Below, one piece after another: positions 24,932 to 34,379 of a DNA stretch of 64,000 bases (within the stretch, counting starts at the first letter, position 1; each line of letters opens with the position of its first letter). The DNA is from Candidatus Leptovillus affinis (GTDB lineage Bacteria > Chloroflexota > Anaerolineae > Promineifilales > Promineifilaceae). Location of the stretch: contig JADIYP010000002.1 of assembly GCA_016705235.1 (NCBI GenBank), positions 806,001 to 870,000 on the forward strand, written 5' to 3'. The position numbers were made by a program, and so were the translations under genes. The notes under the pieces were generated by a model, which saw only the letters and a program-made list of their open reading frames with translations, was not told the DNA's origin and did not search any database.

Positions 24932-27900
24932 ATGCGCCCTCAATTTTCTATCCAAGATGCTGTGCGTCTGGCGCGCGAACTGTATGGCCTGGAGGCCACG
25001 GCCGTTTCCCTCCCCAGCGACCGCGACCAAAATTTTCGGCTGACGGCCGTTTCCGGTTCCCAATTTGTCCTCAAAATCGCCGCCGCCAACGAAGAGCGCG
25101 ACGTGCTGGATCTGCAAAAAGGCGGCCATGGCCCACCTGCGCCGCACGCCAATCCTGGCCCCTGCCTGCCCGACGTGATTCCCGCGCTCACCGGCCAAAC
25201 CATCCCCGCCATCCATGGCAGCCAGGACGAGACGTACCTGGTGCGTCTGGTGACGTACCTGCCCGGCGTGCCGCTGGCGCATGTCAATCCCCACACGCCC
25301 GATTTGCTGCGCGATTTCGGCCGTTTTTTGGGCGAGGTTGACGCCGCCCTGCAAGATTTTCGCCACCCGGCCATGGACCGGTACCTGCATTGGGATATGC
25401 GCCACGCCGCCGACACCATCACCCGCCACCTGGATTACCAGACTGATCCCGACCGGCGCGCGCTGGTGGCCCGCTTCCTGGCCGAATTCGAGGCCAACGC
25501 CGCGCCGCGCCTGCCGCAACTGCGCCGCAGCGTTATCCACAGCGACGGCAACGACTACAACGTGCTGGTCACGGCCGACATGAAACAGCCGCGCCGCATC
25601 GCCGGACTGATCGACTTTGGCGACATGGTTTACTCCTGCACCGTGTTTGATTTAGCCATCGCCGCCGCCTACGTCATGCTGGACAAGGCCGATCCGCTGG
25701 CCGCCGCCGGTCATCTGGCCGCCGGGTATCACGCGGCCCTGCCCCTGACCGAGCTGGAATTGGAGCTGCTCTACCCGCTCATCCTCATGCGCCTGTGTAC
25801 CAGCGTGGTCATGTCGGCCTACCAGCAAACCCTGCACCCCGACGACCCGTACATGGTCATCAGCCAGAAGCCGGCCTGGGCGCTGCTGGAAAAGCTGGCC
25901 GACGTGCCGTTGGACCTGGCCCACTACCGCCTGCGCGCCGCCTGCGGCCTGCCGCCTGTGCCACAAACGGCCGTTATCGCCCATTGGCTCTCAACCTACC
26001 AATCTTCCTTCGCCCCGGTGATGGCCGGATTGGACCGCGCGCGGGTGCTGGACCTGAGCGTGGGCAGCCAGGAAATGGGCAGTCCGGCCGATTTTAACGA
26101 TGCGCCCAAACTGGCGCGGCGCGTCCAACAACTGCTGGACGAAGCGGGCGCGGCCGTGGGCATTGGCCGCTACGACGAGCCGCGCCTGATCTACACGGCC
26201 GATTTTTTCCGCACGGCGAGCGGCGAGCGGCGCACCATCCACATCGGGCTGGATCTGTTTGCGGCGGCGGGCACGGCCGTTTACGCCCCCCTCACCGGCG
26301 TCATCCACAGCGTGGCCGACAACGCCGTGCCCCAGGATTACGGCCCCAACCTCATCCTGGCCCACCAGACCGACGACGGCGAGACGTTTTACACGCTCTA
26401 CGGCCACCTCAGCCGCGCCTCGCTGGACGGCTGCCGCGTGGGGCAAATCGTCTATGAAGGCGAGCCTATCGCTGCGCTGGGCGATAGGGGCGAAAACGGC
26501 GGCTGGCCGCCGCACCTGCATTTCCAGGTGATTGTCAATTTGCTGGGCCTGGATGGCGATTTTCCCGGCGTGGCCCCGGCCAGCCAGCGCGACGTCTGGC
26601 GCAGCCTGTGCCCTGATCCCAACCTGATTGTTGGCCTGCCCGCCCACCTGTTTCCCCCGCCGGAACTGCCCAAGGCCGAGATTTTACAGCGCCGCCGCAG
26701 CCACATGGGCAAATCGTTGAGCATTTCTTACCGGGAGCCGCTGAAAATTGTGCGCGGCTGGCGGCAGTATTTGTATGATGAGGTGGGACGGCCGTATCTG
26801 GATGTGGTGAACAATGTCTGCCACGTGGGGCACAGTCATCCCCGCGTCGTCAAGGCGCTGTCTGACCAGGCGGCGTCCTCAACACCAACACCCGCTACCT
26901 CCACGAAGCCATCATCGACTATGCCGAGCGGCTGCTGGCGACGCTGCCGCCGCCGCTGGAGGTGGTGTTCCTGGTGTGCAGCGGCAGCGAGGCCAACGAA
27001 CTGGCGCTGCGGCTGGCCCGCACCCACACCGGCGCGCAGGATGTGATCGTGGTGGATGGGGCGTACCACGGCAATACGCAGGCGCTCATCGACATCAGCC
27101 CGTATAAGCATGATGGCCCCGGCGGCCGGGGCGCGCCGCCCACCGTGCACAAGGCGCTCATGCCGGACCCGTATCGCGGGGTCTACAAGGGGTATGGCCG
27201 GGAGACCGGCCGGGCCTATGCCCAACACGTCGCCGCCATTGTGGAAGAATTAAACGCAGAGAGCGCGGAGGAAGGAAAAAAACCGCCGCGTCCGCCGCGC
27301 CCTCCGCGGTGAAACCCGCTCCTCTGGCCGGGTTTATTGTGGAGTCGGTGCTGGGCTGCGGCGGGCAGATTGTGCTGCCGGAGGGGTATCTGGCGGAAGC
27401 GTTTACGGCCGTGCGCGCCGCCGGCGGGGTGTGCATTGCCGATGAGGTGCAGGTGGGGTTTGGCCGGGTGGGCAGCCATTTTTGGGGCTTCGAGACGCAG
27501 GGCGTCGTGCCGGACATTGTGACGATGGGCAAGCCGATTGGCAACGGCCACCCGCTGGCCGCCGTGGCGACGACGCGGGCGATTGCCGATTCGTTTGCCA
27601 ACGGGATGGAGTATTTCAACACGTTTGGCGGCAATCCGGTGAGCTGCGCGGTGGGCACGGCCGTTTTGGAGGTGATCCACGATGAGCAGCTGATGCAAAA
27701 CGCCCGGTCTGTGGGCGGCCATTTGCTGGCGCGGCTGGCGGCGCTGCCGGATAAGCACCGGCTAGTGGGCGACGTGCGCGGCCTGGGGCTGTTCATCGGC
27801 ATTGAGCTGGTGCGCGACCGGCAGACGCTGGAACCGGCGGCGGCCGAGGCCAGTTATATTGTGGAGCGGATGAAGGCGGCGGGCATTTTGCTTTCCATTG

Positions 27901-28019
27901 ATGGGCCGCTGCATAACGTGCTCAAGCTCAAGCCGCCCCTCGTTTTTGACCATGACGACGCCGATTTTCTGGTGGAGACGCTGGATAGGATTCTGGGTGA
28001 AGATGCGGCCCAACCCTAG
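24932..28019 (+). pseudogene. Kinase-peptidase-aminotransferase fusion (APH + M23 + class III aminotransferase), interrupted by two frameshifts
   Basis: The first 650 or so codons encode an aminoglycoside-phosphotransferase-like kinase (H203-x-D-x4-N in HSDGNDYN, then LIDFGD) and an M23 metallopeptidase module (HIGLD near 437, PHLHF near 528). The third module is a PLP class III aminotransferase starting YREPLKIVRGWRQYLYD. The frame shifts near 26871 (frame 2 to 1), giving VLNTNTRYLHEA and VCSGSEANELALRLA, and again near 27276-27282 at an A7 run, giving PLAGFIVESVLGCGG and TMGKPIGNGHP with the PLP lysine. Both shifts equal one missing base. A spacer-type hairpin (27255-27308) is inserted at the second. 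Intact three-domain homologues are known; this copy is either dead or mis-sequenced. Confidence 0.75.
27255..27308. repeat. Spacer-type hairpin inserted inside the aminotransferase domain
   Basis: The arms 27255-27268 and 27295-27308 pair over 14 bases with two wobbles. The sequence has the GCAGAG/GCGGAGG composition common in spacers of such genomes. It sits between the codons for VEEL and PLAGFIV, where homologues need only a short loop, and it brings an in-frame stop (27310). Confidence 0.65.
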
Positions 28020-28289
28020 GCCGTTCCCCGTTCACTGTTAGCTGTTGATGGTGGGGGGAAACGGCCGTACAGCCCTCATCCCCACGGGGACGGCCGTTGC
28101 CGTAACCATTCATCCTCCCGGAAGTTCTGAACTTCCGGGAGGATTGGCGAATCACTGCTGTGGCCGCCTCTCAGCCGGTAGGGATGCTCTCCTGGCCGCA
28201 CCACACCCCGTTTGCCCGCACTACTCCATCGGCAGCACGGCCGTTCCCCGTTCACTGTTAGCTGTTGATGGTGGGGGGAAACGGCCGTT
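28020..28289. repeat. Dispersed 270-bp repeat, copy A
   Basis: This block begins one base after the stop of the fusion gene and is nearly identical to 30658-30935. It consists of a 51-bp element at each end (28020-28068, left palindrome degraded, and 28237-28288) and a core with a perfect 15-bp hairpin (28112-28126 / 28130-28144, loop CTG). No gene is supported in the 374-base spacer up to 28393. Confidence 0.85.
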
Positions 28290-28393
28290 TTCTGCGCAAT
28301 CCTGGCCCGCGATTTTTAACAAAGGACCCCTATCGTCAAACCAATTTCTGTTATAATTGTGGTCAATATTCGCTGGCCTATGAGATTTTGATC

Positions 28394-28642
28394 ATGACCC
28401 TCTACAACGATTTAATCCGGCAAACAGATAAACTAACCCCAGAAGAGCGGCTTCGTCTTATCGCTTACCTGGCCGAACAGGCTCGTCAGTCTGCCCGGCA
28501 GCAGCCGCCCGCCAGACGCTGGCAGGATATCAAAGGCGCAGCGGCTTATCCGCTCATGGATGAAGATGCTCAACGTTGGGTGTCCCGTACCCGCCAGGAG
28601 AGTGACGCCCAGCGCGAACAACAGTGGCGAAGCCAACCGTGA
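28394..28642 (+). CDS. Putative antitoxin of a PIN toxin pair
   Basis: The 82-residue protein has an N-terminal helix-rich segment DKLTPEERLRLIAYLAEQAR typical of antitoxins paired with PIN nucleases. A disordered basic C-terminus (RRWQDIKG, REQQWRSQP) would wrap the toxin. No clear DNA-binding fold is seen. The stop overlaps the toxin start (GTGA at 28639), the classic layout of a type II module. The ribosome site is weak. Confidence 0.7.
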   Translation: MTLYNDLIRQTDKLTPEERLRLIAYLAEQARQSARQQPPARRWQDIKGAAAYPLMDEDAQRWVSRTRQESDAQREQQWRSQP

Positions 28643-29085
28643 CGATTGACGAAGCGCTGGAGGGCGTCACACATCTCTTCCTGGATACCGCACCGGTCAT
28701 TTACTTCGTGGAACAGAATCCCCGCTATGCAAATCTGACAGAACGCATTTTCTCTTCCATTGATAACGGCCAGGTAACGGCCGTTACTTCTCCCATCACC
28801 CTGTCCGAATGCCTGGTTTTCCCATACCGCTCCAACAATACAGACTTGCAGGCGGATTTCTTCGATCTGATTGTGTACGGACTGCACACGCAATTCGTGC
28901 CTATCGACCAGGACATTGCCCGGCAGGCCGCCCAGCTCAGAGCCGCCCACAATTTAACCCTGGCCGATGCGCTGCAAATCGCCACAGCCCTCAACCGTCG
29001 TTGTCAGGCATTTCTGACAAACGACAAACAACTGGCCCGGGTAACGGGTATCCGCGTGTTGGTTTTAGAAGAATTAAGCCGCTAA
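28639..29085 (+). CDS. PIN-domain ribonuclease toxin (VapC-like)
   Basis: The protein of about 148 residues carries the PIN acidic residues in LFLDTAPVIY, LSECLV, LADALQIATA and FLTNDKQL. These should coordinate Mg2+ or Mn2+ for RNA cleavage. GTG 28639 overlaps the antitoxin stop by four bases; an in-frame GTG at 28624 is also possible and would add five residues. The pair lies between two copies of a dispersed repeat, a common setting for mobile toxin-antitoxin modules. Confidence 0.85.
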   Translation: MTIDEALEGVTHLFLDTAPVIYFVEQNPRYANLTERIFSSIDNGQVTAVTSPITLSECLVFPYRSNNTDLQADFFDLIVYGLHTQFVPIDQDIARQAAQLRAAHNLTLADALQIATALNRRCQAFLTNDKQLARVTGIRVLVLEELSR

Positions 29086-29124
29086 ACGCTGCGTATTTTG
29101 CTTAGGAACTCGTAGGGAAGTTAA

Positions 29125-29175
29125 ACGGCCGTTCCCCGTTCATTGTTAGATGTTGATGGTGGGGGAAACGGCCGT
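29125..29175. repeat. Solo 51-bp element bounded by ACGGCCGT
   Basis: ACGGCCGT stands at both ends (29125-29132 and 29168-29175), and the adjoining TTCCCC/GGGGGAA extends the inverted ends to about 12 bp. The interior matches the end elements of the 270-bp repeats at 28.0 and 30.7 kb. Confidence 0.8.
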
Positions 29176-29273
29176 TTTCCGGCTAACTGGGGATTGGCAG
29201 GCGGGGTGTGGCTCGGCGGGCCGCCGGCCACAGCGACAGGAAGACCGCGCTGGCGCAAGAAAGCGAGGAGGCC

Positions 29274-30575
29274 ATGATGAGAAAATGGGAAAATACACTA
29301 TATCTTTTACTTGTCGCTCTGCTGCTATCCGGTTGCATGTCCGCAAGTCGTGAAGGTTTGATTGTTTCCCCATCGGACACCCAGACGACCCCGTTGCTTT
29401 CTCCTTTCACAATGACTCCTGCCCCGACCCATTTATCAGCAACTGCCACTTTGACTAGATCTGTCACTCTATCAAACCCGTCACCCACAAAGACAACCAG
29501 ACCAACCCAAACAATATCTCTAGAGCCAACGGTTACACCCGTAATTAGCACAACCGTCTTGACGCCACCTTTTATGTTCCTGAAACTAGAAGAACTTACA
29601 ACCGATGTCGAAATCAGGTATATTGCCTGGGAAGCCAACGGGCTTGGGCTTATATATGCCTTGATACGACCAGAGGCTCGTTCTACAGAACCGAAGGATT
29701 GGGCCTGGTGGCATTATGATCTGGAAACAGGTGAAAAAGTGCCATTTCCTTCCCCAGTAAGCCGAGTTACCCAAGAAACGAGACAAAAATTAGATCTTTG
29801 CCCCACTGATCAGTCGCCCCTAGTTACACGACCCAATTGTCCTGATCATTCAGTACTGTTGGAATCACCAACAAGTCAAAGGATTGTCTTCTCGCCTTTA
29901 AGTGGAAACGATACATGGTTGGGAAACATTGATGGCACAAACCTTATAAAACTAGAGACTCCTATTGAAAGTCCTTCCAATGCTCAGTGGTCATCTGATA
30001 ATCGTTGGCTTCTCATCAGTGTCCATTTTCCTGGCATGCCGGGCCAAATGACACACTATTTAGTCCACGCTGATGGCTCATTTGAGAATGAGTTTAGCGC
30101 GCTTACCAATCATGATCTGTTTCTTCTGAACGGTCTATTTCCACAATTCAGCCCTGATGGAACGAGTTTGGCTTATGTTGGCTCAACGGTGTACGACTCG
30201 TTTGAAGCAAGCGATTATCATTTGTACCTGCTCGATCTGGAAAATCTGGAAAGTCACCTGCTATCCAACCGTATTGGCCTATTTCAATGGTCGGCTGATG
30301 GTAGTGGGCTATATGTACTTGATAACGGCCTTTTTCCTATGAATCCCTACGAAGATACAACAGAAATGCGCAAAACGGAGCTTTACTTTATTGATGTTAC
30401 AACGCGACCGGGTGAGGAAAATATTATTGCAACTGATATACCCTACTACCCCAATACCTCCTCTGGCACATGGTTGTGGGGATATTCTTCGTCGGCTCAG
30501 GCTCTCGCTTATGTAGGTTATGAGCGGCTTGAGTTTGGCATATTACTTCTTGCGCCTACTCAAGGGGTTAAATAA
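29274..30575 (+). CDS. Lipoprotein with Thr/Pro-rich linker and TolB-like propeller
   Basis: The 433-residue protein has a lipoprotein signal ending LLLSG-C, then a Thr/Ser/Pro-rich spacer (about 25-110). A beta-propeller-like region follows, with repeated blade motifs such as IAWEANGLGLIYA, QWSSDNRWLLIS, QFSPDGTSLAYV and FQWSADGSGLYVL. PD40/TolB-like propellers of this kind bind proteins or sugars at the cell surface. GAGGAGG precedes ATG 29274. The base composition is more AT-rich than its neighbours and the gene lacks the ACGGCCGT octamer, which hints at recent acquisition. Confidence 0.75.
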   Translation: MMRKWENTLYLLLVALLLSGCMSASREGLIVSPSDTQTTPLLSPFTMTPAPTHLSATATLTRSVTLSNPSPTKTTRPTQTISLEPTVTPVISTTVLTPPFMFLKLEELTTDVEIRYIAWEANGLGLIYALIRPEARSTEPKDWAWWHYDLETGEKVPFPSPVSRVTQETRQKLDLCPTDQSPLVTRPNCPDHSVLLESPTSQRIVFSPLSGNDTWLGNIDGTNLIKLETPIESPSNAQWSSDNRWLLISVHFPGMPGQMTHYLVHADGSFENEFSALTNHDLFLLNGLFPQFSPDGTSLAYVGSTVYDSFEASDYHLYLLDLENLESHLLSNRIGLFQWSADGSGLYVLDNGLFPMNPYEDTTEMRKTELYFIDVTTRPGEENIIATDIPYYPNTSSGTWLWGYSSSAQALAYVGYERLEFGILLLAPTQGVK

Positions 30576-30657
30576 AGTAGTTACACTACGGTATGAACCC
30601 CTGCTCTAGCGAGGTCTTCCGCCACGCCCCGTTTGCCCGCACCAACTCGAAGGCAGC

Positions 30658-30935
30658 ACGGCCGTTCCCCGTTCATTGTTAGATGTTGATGGTGGGGGAA
30701 ACGGCCGTACAGCCCTCATCCCCACGGGGATGACCATTGCCGTAACCATTCATCCTCCCGGAAGTTCTGAACTTCCGGGAGGATTGGCGAATCACTGCTG
30801 TGGCCGCCTCTCAGCCGGTAGGGATGCTCTCCTGGCCGCGCCACACCCCGTTTGCCCGCACTACTCCATCGGCAGCACGGCCGTTCCCCGTTCCCCGTTC
30901 ATTGTTAGATGTTGATGGTGGGGGGAAACGGCCGT
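30658..30935. repeat. Dispersed 270-bp repeat, copy B
   Basis: This copy is in the same orientation as copy A (28020-28289). Its end elements are 30658-30708 and 30877-30935, the latter with an extra CCCCGTT duplication, and the core hairpin is 30752-30766 / 30770-30784. An extra piece of the core (GTTTGCCCGCACCA, 30641-30654) lies just before it. The 484-base gap between 30575 and 31060 contains this repeat and probably the promoter of the efflux locus, but no gene. Confidence 0.85.
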
Positions 30936-31059
30936 GCAGATTTTACAAATTTCCCGCGCAAATTTCACACTTTGGTAACACTTTTCCGCTATCTTGAGAC
31001 CAACTATCGGTTGGCCTGGGCGCCGCCTGGGCCGCATACGACATTTGGAGGATAGATTC

Positions 31060-31722
31060 ATGAATAAAATGAGCAAATTGCTTGGCGCGCTGGCGCTGGT
31101 GGTCGGTGTGTTGATTGTGGGGGTAACGGCCGTGGCCCTGGCCCAAGATTCCACCTCGGCGGACGGTGGCGCGCTGACGGCCGTTTCCGGGTTTGCCCCA
31201 CGCCTGCGCCAGGGCATCGAACGGCTGTTTACGCCGCAAGAAAAAGACGCCGCCCTGGCCGACGCGCTGGACATCTCGGTGGATGAACTGGACGCGGCCC
31301 GGCAAACGGCGCGTGAAACGCTGCTGGCGCAGGCGGTGGCCGACGGCCGTATCACCCAGGCCCAGGCCGACGAAATGGCCGACGGCAATTTTTCCCCGCG
31401 CGGCTACCTGGGCGACCTTCGCCAGGAATACCTGCCCAAAGAAACGGTCGACGCCGTCATCGCCGACGCGCTCAGTCTGACGGTCGATGACCTGACAGCC
31501 GCCCGCGACGCCGGTCAGCGGCTGCCGGAAATCGCCGATCAACAGGGCGTGGACCTGAGCGCGGTCCAGGCCGCCCTCCAGACCGCCTTAGCCGATGCCT
31601 TGCAGCAGGCGGTGGCCGACGGCCGTATCACCCAAGCCCAGGCCGACGACATCCTGAGCCATCAGGGCGACTGGTTGCGGCCGAACCAACGGCCGTTTGG
31701 CCCACGCGGCGGGCGGCCTTAG
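31060..31722 (+). CDS. Secreted protein with repeated helical modules
   Basis: The 220-residue protein has a signal peptide (about 1-29, ending ALAQD). Two copies of AVADGRITQAQAD (about residues 94 and 193) separate short helical modules such as DISVDELDAAR and LTVDDLTAARDAGQRLPEIA. It is predicted to be exported. GGAGG lies before ATG 31060. The gene heads the efflux locus, and the lipoprotein at 35784 carries a related module (LSEDDVRAAMTDGQTLAEIL). The modules recall small envelope-stress proteins, but no biochemical function can be given. Confidence 0.7.
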   Translation: MNKMSKLLGALALVVGVLIVGVTAVALAQDSTSADGGALTAVSGFAPRLRQGIERLFTPQEKDAALADALDISVDELDAARQTARETLLAQAVADGRITQAQADEMADGNFSPRGYLGDLRQEYLPKETVDAVIADALSLTVDDLTAARDAGQRLPEIADQQGVDLSAVQAALQTALADALQQAVADGRITQAQADDILSHQGDWLRPNQRPFGPRGGRP

Positions 31723-31745
31723 CTAATGCCAAAATGATGCGTGAA

Positions 31746-31827
31746 GCGTGATGCGTGAGCCGAAGAAATCTTCACGCATCACGCATCACGCATCACGCCC
31801 CACGCCCCACGCCCCACGCCCCACGCC
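31746..31827. repeat. Hairpin followed by 7-bp tandem repeats
   Basis: The arms 31746-31758 and 31772-31784 (GCGTGATGCGTGA and complement) form a hairpin after the secreted-protein gene. The downstream arm runs into tandem heptamers: three ACGCATC-type units, then about five ACGCCCC-type units to 31827. Confidence 0.75.
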
Positions 31828-31964
31828 AAACTCCCCCATCCCCTTTTTCTTAACAATTTCCACACAATTTCTTCAAAGCGCCTTCTTACTTCTTGGTTAC
31901 ACTCCAAAGCGAGATGTAAAACCCTGGCTGTGCCAGGCCAGATTTTGTAGAAGGAAGTGGAGAC

Positions 31965-33536
31965 ATGCTGCGCAAAAAAACCTTTTGGATTGTTTTTATC
32001 ATTGTGTTCCTGGCGACGGCCGGGGGCGCTTATGCTTATTATGGCACGACAACTTCGGCGGCCCAGCCGCAAGAAGCTGCGGACGATGTGCAAACGGCCG
32101 TTGCCCGCATTGGCGATGTCACCGTCTCGGCCACCGGAGCCGGAACCATCATCCCCAGCGAAGAAATTACCGTGGGTTTTTCCAACGGCGGCAGGCTTAA
32201 GGAGCTGCTGGTAGACGTGGGCAGCAAAGTGGCCGCCGGCGATGTGCTGGCGCGTGTCGATGATACGGCCGCTCAAGAAACGCTCACCAATGCCCAAATC
32301 CAACTGCGGCAGGCCGCCTTTTCCACCGATCCGACGGCAACGGCCGCCGGGGTGAGTCTGAGCGATATCAGCGTGGAGCAGGCGCGGCTGAGTCTGGATA
32401 ATGCGCAGTCGGCCCTGGATGAACTGCTGAGCTGGCAGCCGGACGCTGACGAAATCGCGCTGGCCGAGGCCAATCTGGCGGCAGCCAGGGCGAATTATGG
32501 GGCGGCGGCGGGGCAAACGGCCGTTTCCAGCAACAGCATTACCCTGGCGCAGATTAGTCTGGACCAGGCGCAGCGTTCCCTGGACGATGCGCAAGCGGCT
32601 TACACCACCGCCTACGACCCCGGCCGCGAGTGGGAATTTGGCATCCCGCAAAAGAAAACGGCGCTGGAAGCTGAACGCACGGCCGCCGACCGTAACCTGC
32701 TCAAAGCGCAGGAGAATCTGACGATTGCCCAGACCAACTATAATTCGGCCGTTGCCGGGGTGAGCAGCAGCGGCACAGCTTCGGCGCAGACGAGTGTGCT
32801 GAACGCGGAACAATCGTTGGCGGCGGCGCAAACCGGCCCCACCGAAGATGACATTGCCGCCGCCGAACTGGCCGTTCAGCAGGCGGAATTGGCCTGGCAG
32901 CAGGCGCTCATCAACCAGGAAGCCGACGCTTTGAATTTGGAGCAGGCGCAGTTGAACGTGACGTCTGCGGAACAGGCTGTGACCGATACGGCTTTGTCTG
33001 CGCCGATGGACGGTACGGTAACGGCCGTATCCGCCCACGTCGGCGAAACTGTCGGCAGCACGGCCTTCATCACCCTGGCCGATTTGTCCCAGCCCTTGCT
33101 GGAAGTGTATCTGGACGAAACTGACCTGGCGATGGTTGGCCTGGATTATGAGGTCGACGTGGTGTTTGACGCCCTGCCCGATGAAACGTTTACCGGCAAG
33201 GTGGTGCGGGTAGACCCGGAACTGGTGAATGAAAGTGGCATAACGGCCGTGCGCGCCCTGGTGCAGTTGGATTCTTTTGCCAAGCCGCAAACGCTGCCGG
33301 TGGGCATGAACGCCACGGTGGAAGTCATTGGTGGCCGCGCGACCGGCGCCGTCCTTGTGCCCGTGGAAGCGCTGCGCGAAATATCCGCCGGTGAGTACGC
33401 CGTCTTTGTGATGGAAAATGGCGAACCCAGGCTGCGTATGGTGCAAGTGGGCATCATGGACTTCAGCTTTGCGGAAATCCTCTCTGGCGTAACGGCCGGC
33501 GAAGAAGTAACCACCGGTCTGGTGCAGACGCAGTAG
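31965..33536 (+). CDS. MacA/HlyD-type periplasmic adaptor (membrane fusion protein)
   Basis: The 523-residue protein has one N-terminal membrane anchor (about 6-27) and a lipoyl-like half (VSATGAGTIIPSEEI, GDVLARVDDT). A long Ala/Gln-rich coiled coil spans about 100-320. The second lipoyl half (TALSAPMDGTVTAVSAHVGETVG) and beta-barrel domains follow, ending in EEVTTGL. This is the adaptor of a MacAB-type ABC efflux or export system. The coiled coil is longer than in E. coli MacA, a common trait in this group. A GGAAGTGGAG site precedes ATG 31965, and the ATPase and permease genes follow. Confidence 0.85.
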   Translation: MLRKKTFWIVFIIVFLATAGGAYAYYGTTTSAAQPQEAADDVQTAVARIGDVTVSATGAGTIIPSEEITVGFSNGGRLKELLVDVGSKVAAGDVLARVDDTAAQETLTNAQIQLRQAAFSTDPTATAAGVSLSDISVEQARLSLDNAQSALDELLSWQPDADEIALAEANLAAARANYGAAAGQTAVSSNSITLAQISLDQAQRSLDDAQAAYTTAYDPGREWEFGIPQKKTALEAERTAADRNLLKAQENLTIAQTNYNSAVAGVSSSGTASAQTSVLNAEQSLAAAQTGPTEDDIAAAELAVQQAELAWQQALINQEADALNLEQAQLNVTSAEQAVTDTALSAPMDGTVTAVSAHVGETVGSTAFITLADLSQPLLEVYLDETDLAMVGLDYEVDVVFDALPDETFTGKVVRVDPELVNESGITAVRALVQLDSFAKPQTLPVGMNATVEVIGGRATGAVLVPVEALREISAGEYAVFVMENGEPRLRMVQVGIMDFSFAEILSGVTAGEEVTTGLVQTQ

Positions 33537-33540
33537 AAAT

Positions 33541-33647
33541 AGACCCTAAGGGTTGGTTCTTAAACCCTTAGGGTCTTGCTAAGCGACAGACCCTAAGGGT
33601 TTGCACACGAGAAGCCAGTCCTTATGGGACTTAAACCCTTAGGGTCT
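33541..33647. repeat. Two CCCTAAGGG hairpins in tandem
   Basis: Hairpin 1 has arms 33541-33554 / 33563-33576. Hairpin 2 has the same arms at 33588-33601 / 33634-33647 with a longer loop. Each arm reads AGACCCTAAGGGTT or its complement. They fill the spacer between the adaptor and ATPase genes. Confidence 0.85.
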
Positions 33648-33670
33648 TCTATATAGTGCAAGTGAATCTT

Positions 33671-34378
33671 ATGAACAATCAACCAATTATCCAGACCGAA
33701 AATTTACGCAAAGTGTACGGCATGGGCGACATTCAGGTAGCGGCGCTTGGTGGGGTAGACATTCGCATCGACGAAGGGGAATTTGTGGCCGTGATGGGGC
33801 CATCGGGTTCCGGTAAGAGTACGTTGATGAATATCTTAGGCTGCCTGGACCGCCCAACAGACGGCCGTTACCTCTTAGCCGGCGACGACGTGAGCGGACT
33901 GAACAAAGTACAGCTCGCCTCGATTCGCAACCGGCGCATCGGCTTCATTTTCCAATCCTTTAATTTGCTTTCGCGCACCAGCGCCCTGCGCAATGTGATG
34001 CTGCCGCTGGTTTATAAACGAGAAGGCCAACTTTCGCCCAAAGCGCGCGAAGAAAAAGCGATGGCCGCTCTGGAAGCGGTCGGGTTGGCCGACCGGGCCA
34101 ACCACGAGCCAAACGAAATGTCCGGCGGGCAGCGGCAGCGGGTGGCCATTGCCCGCGCGCTGGTCAATGATCCGGTCTTGGTGATGGCCGACGAACCGAC
34201 CGGCAACCTGGACACCAAAACAGGCGACGAAATTATGACGCTGCTGCACGAACTGCACGGCCGTGGCCGTACCATCCTCATGGTCACTCACGAACAGTAC
34301 ATTGCCGACCAGACGGAGCGCACGATTGTGCTGGTAGACGGCCGTCTGCACACCGACGCCGCCAACGGAGACAAATAA
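33671..34378 (+). CDS. ABC transporter ATP-binding protein, MacB/LolD type
   Basis: The 235-residue protein has Walker A GPSGSGKST, Q-loop FQSFNLL, signature MSGGQRQRVA and Walker B VLVMADEPTG, with the H-loop in VTHE. Sequence features (GCLDRPTDG, TGNLDTKTG) place it with the MacB/LolD group that powers FtsX-like permeases. ATG 33671 is preferred; a GTG at 33656 is possible. The permease gene starts one base after its stop. It energises transport of an unknown substrate or lipoprotein through the adjacent adaptor. Confidence 0.9.
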   Translation: MNNQPIIQTENLRKVYGMGDIQVAALGGVDIRIDEGEFVAVMGPSGSGKSTLMNILGCLDRPTDGRYLLAGDDVSGLNKVQLASIRNRRIGFIFQSFNLLSRTSALRNVMLPLVYKREGQLSPKAREEKAMAALEAVGLADRANHEPNEMSGGQRQRVAIARALVNDPVLVMADEPTGNLDTKTGDEIMTLLHELHGRGRTILMVTHEQYIADQTERTIVLVDGRLHTDAANGDK

Positions 34379-34379
34379 C

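Noticed and set aside
28045..28356. Open frames within the 270-bp repeats (also 30676-30915)
   Set aside because: They are read-throughs of the dispersed repeat, and the two copies differ in frame continuity.
31779..33446. A 555-codon open frame on the minus strand opposite the adaptor gene
   Set aside because: It lies entirely antisense to a well-supported MacA-like gene, starts inside its 3' end, has no ribosome site and its translation resembles no protein; long antisense frames are common in GC-rich DNA.
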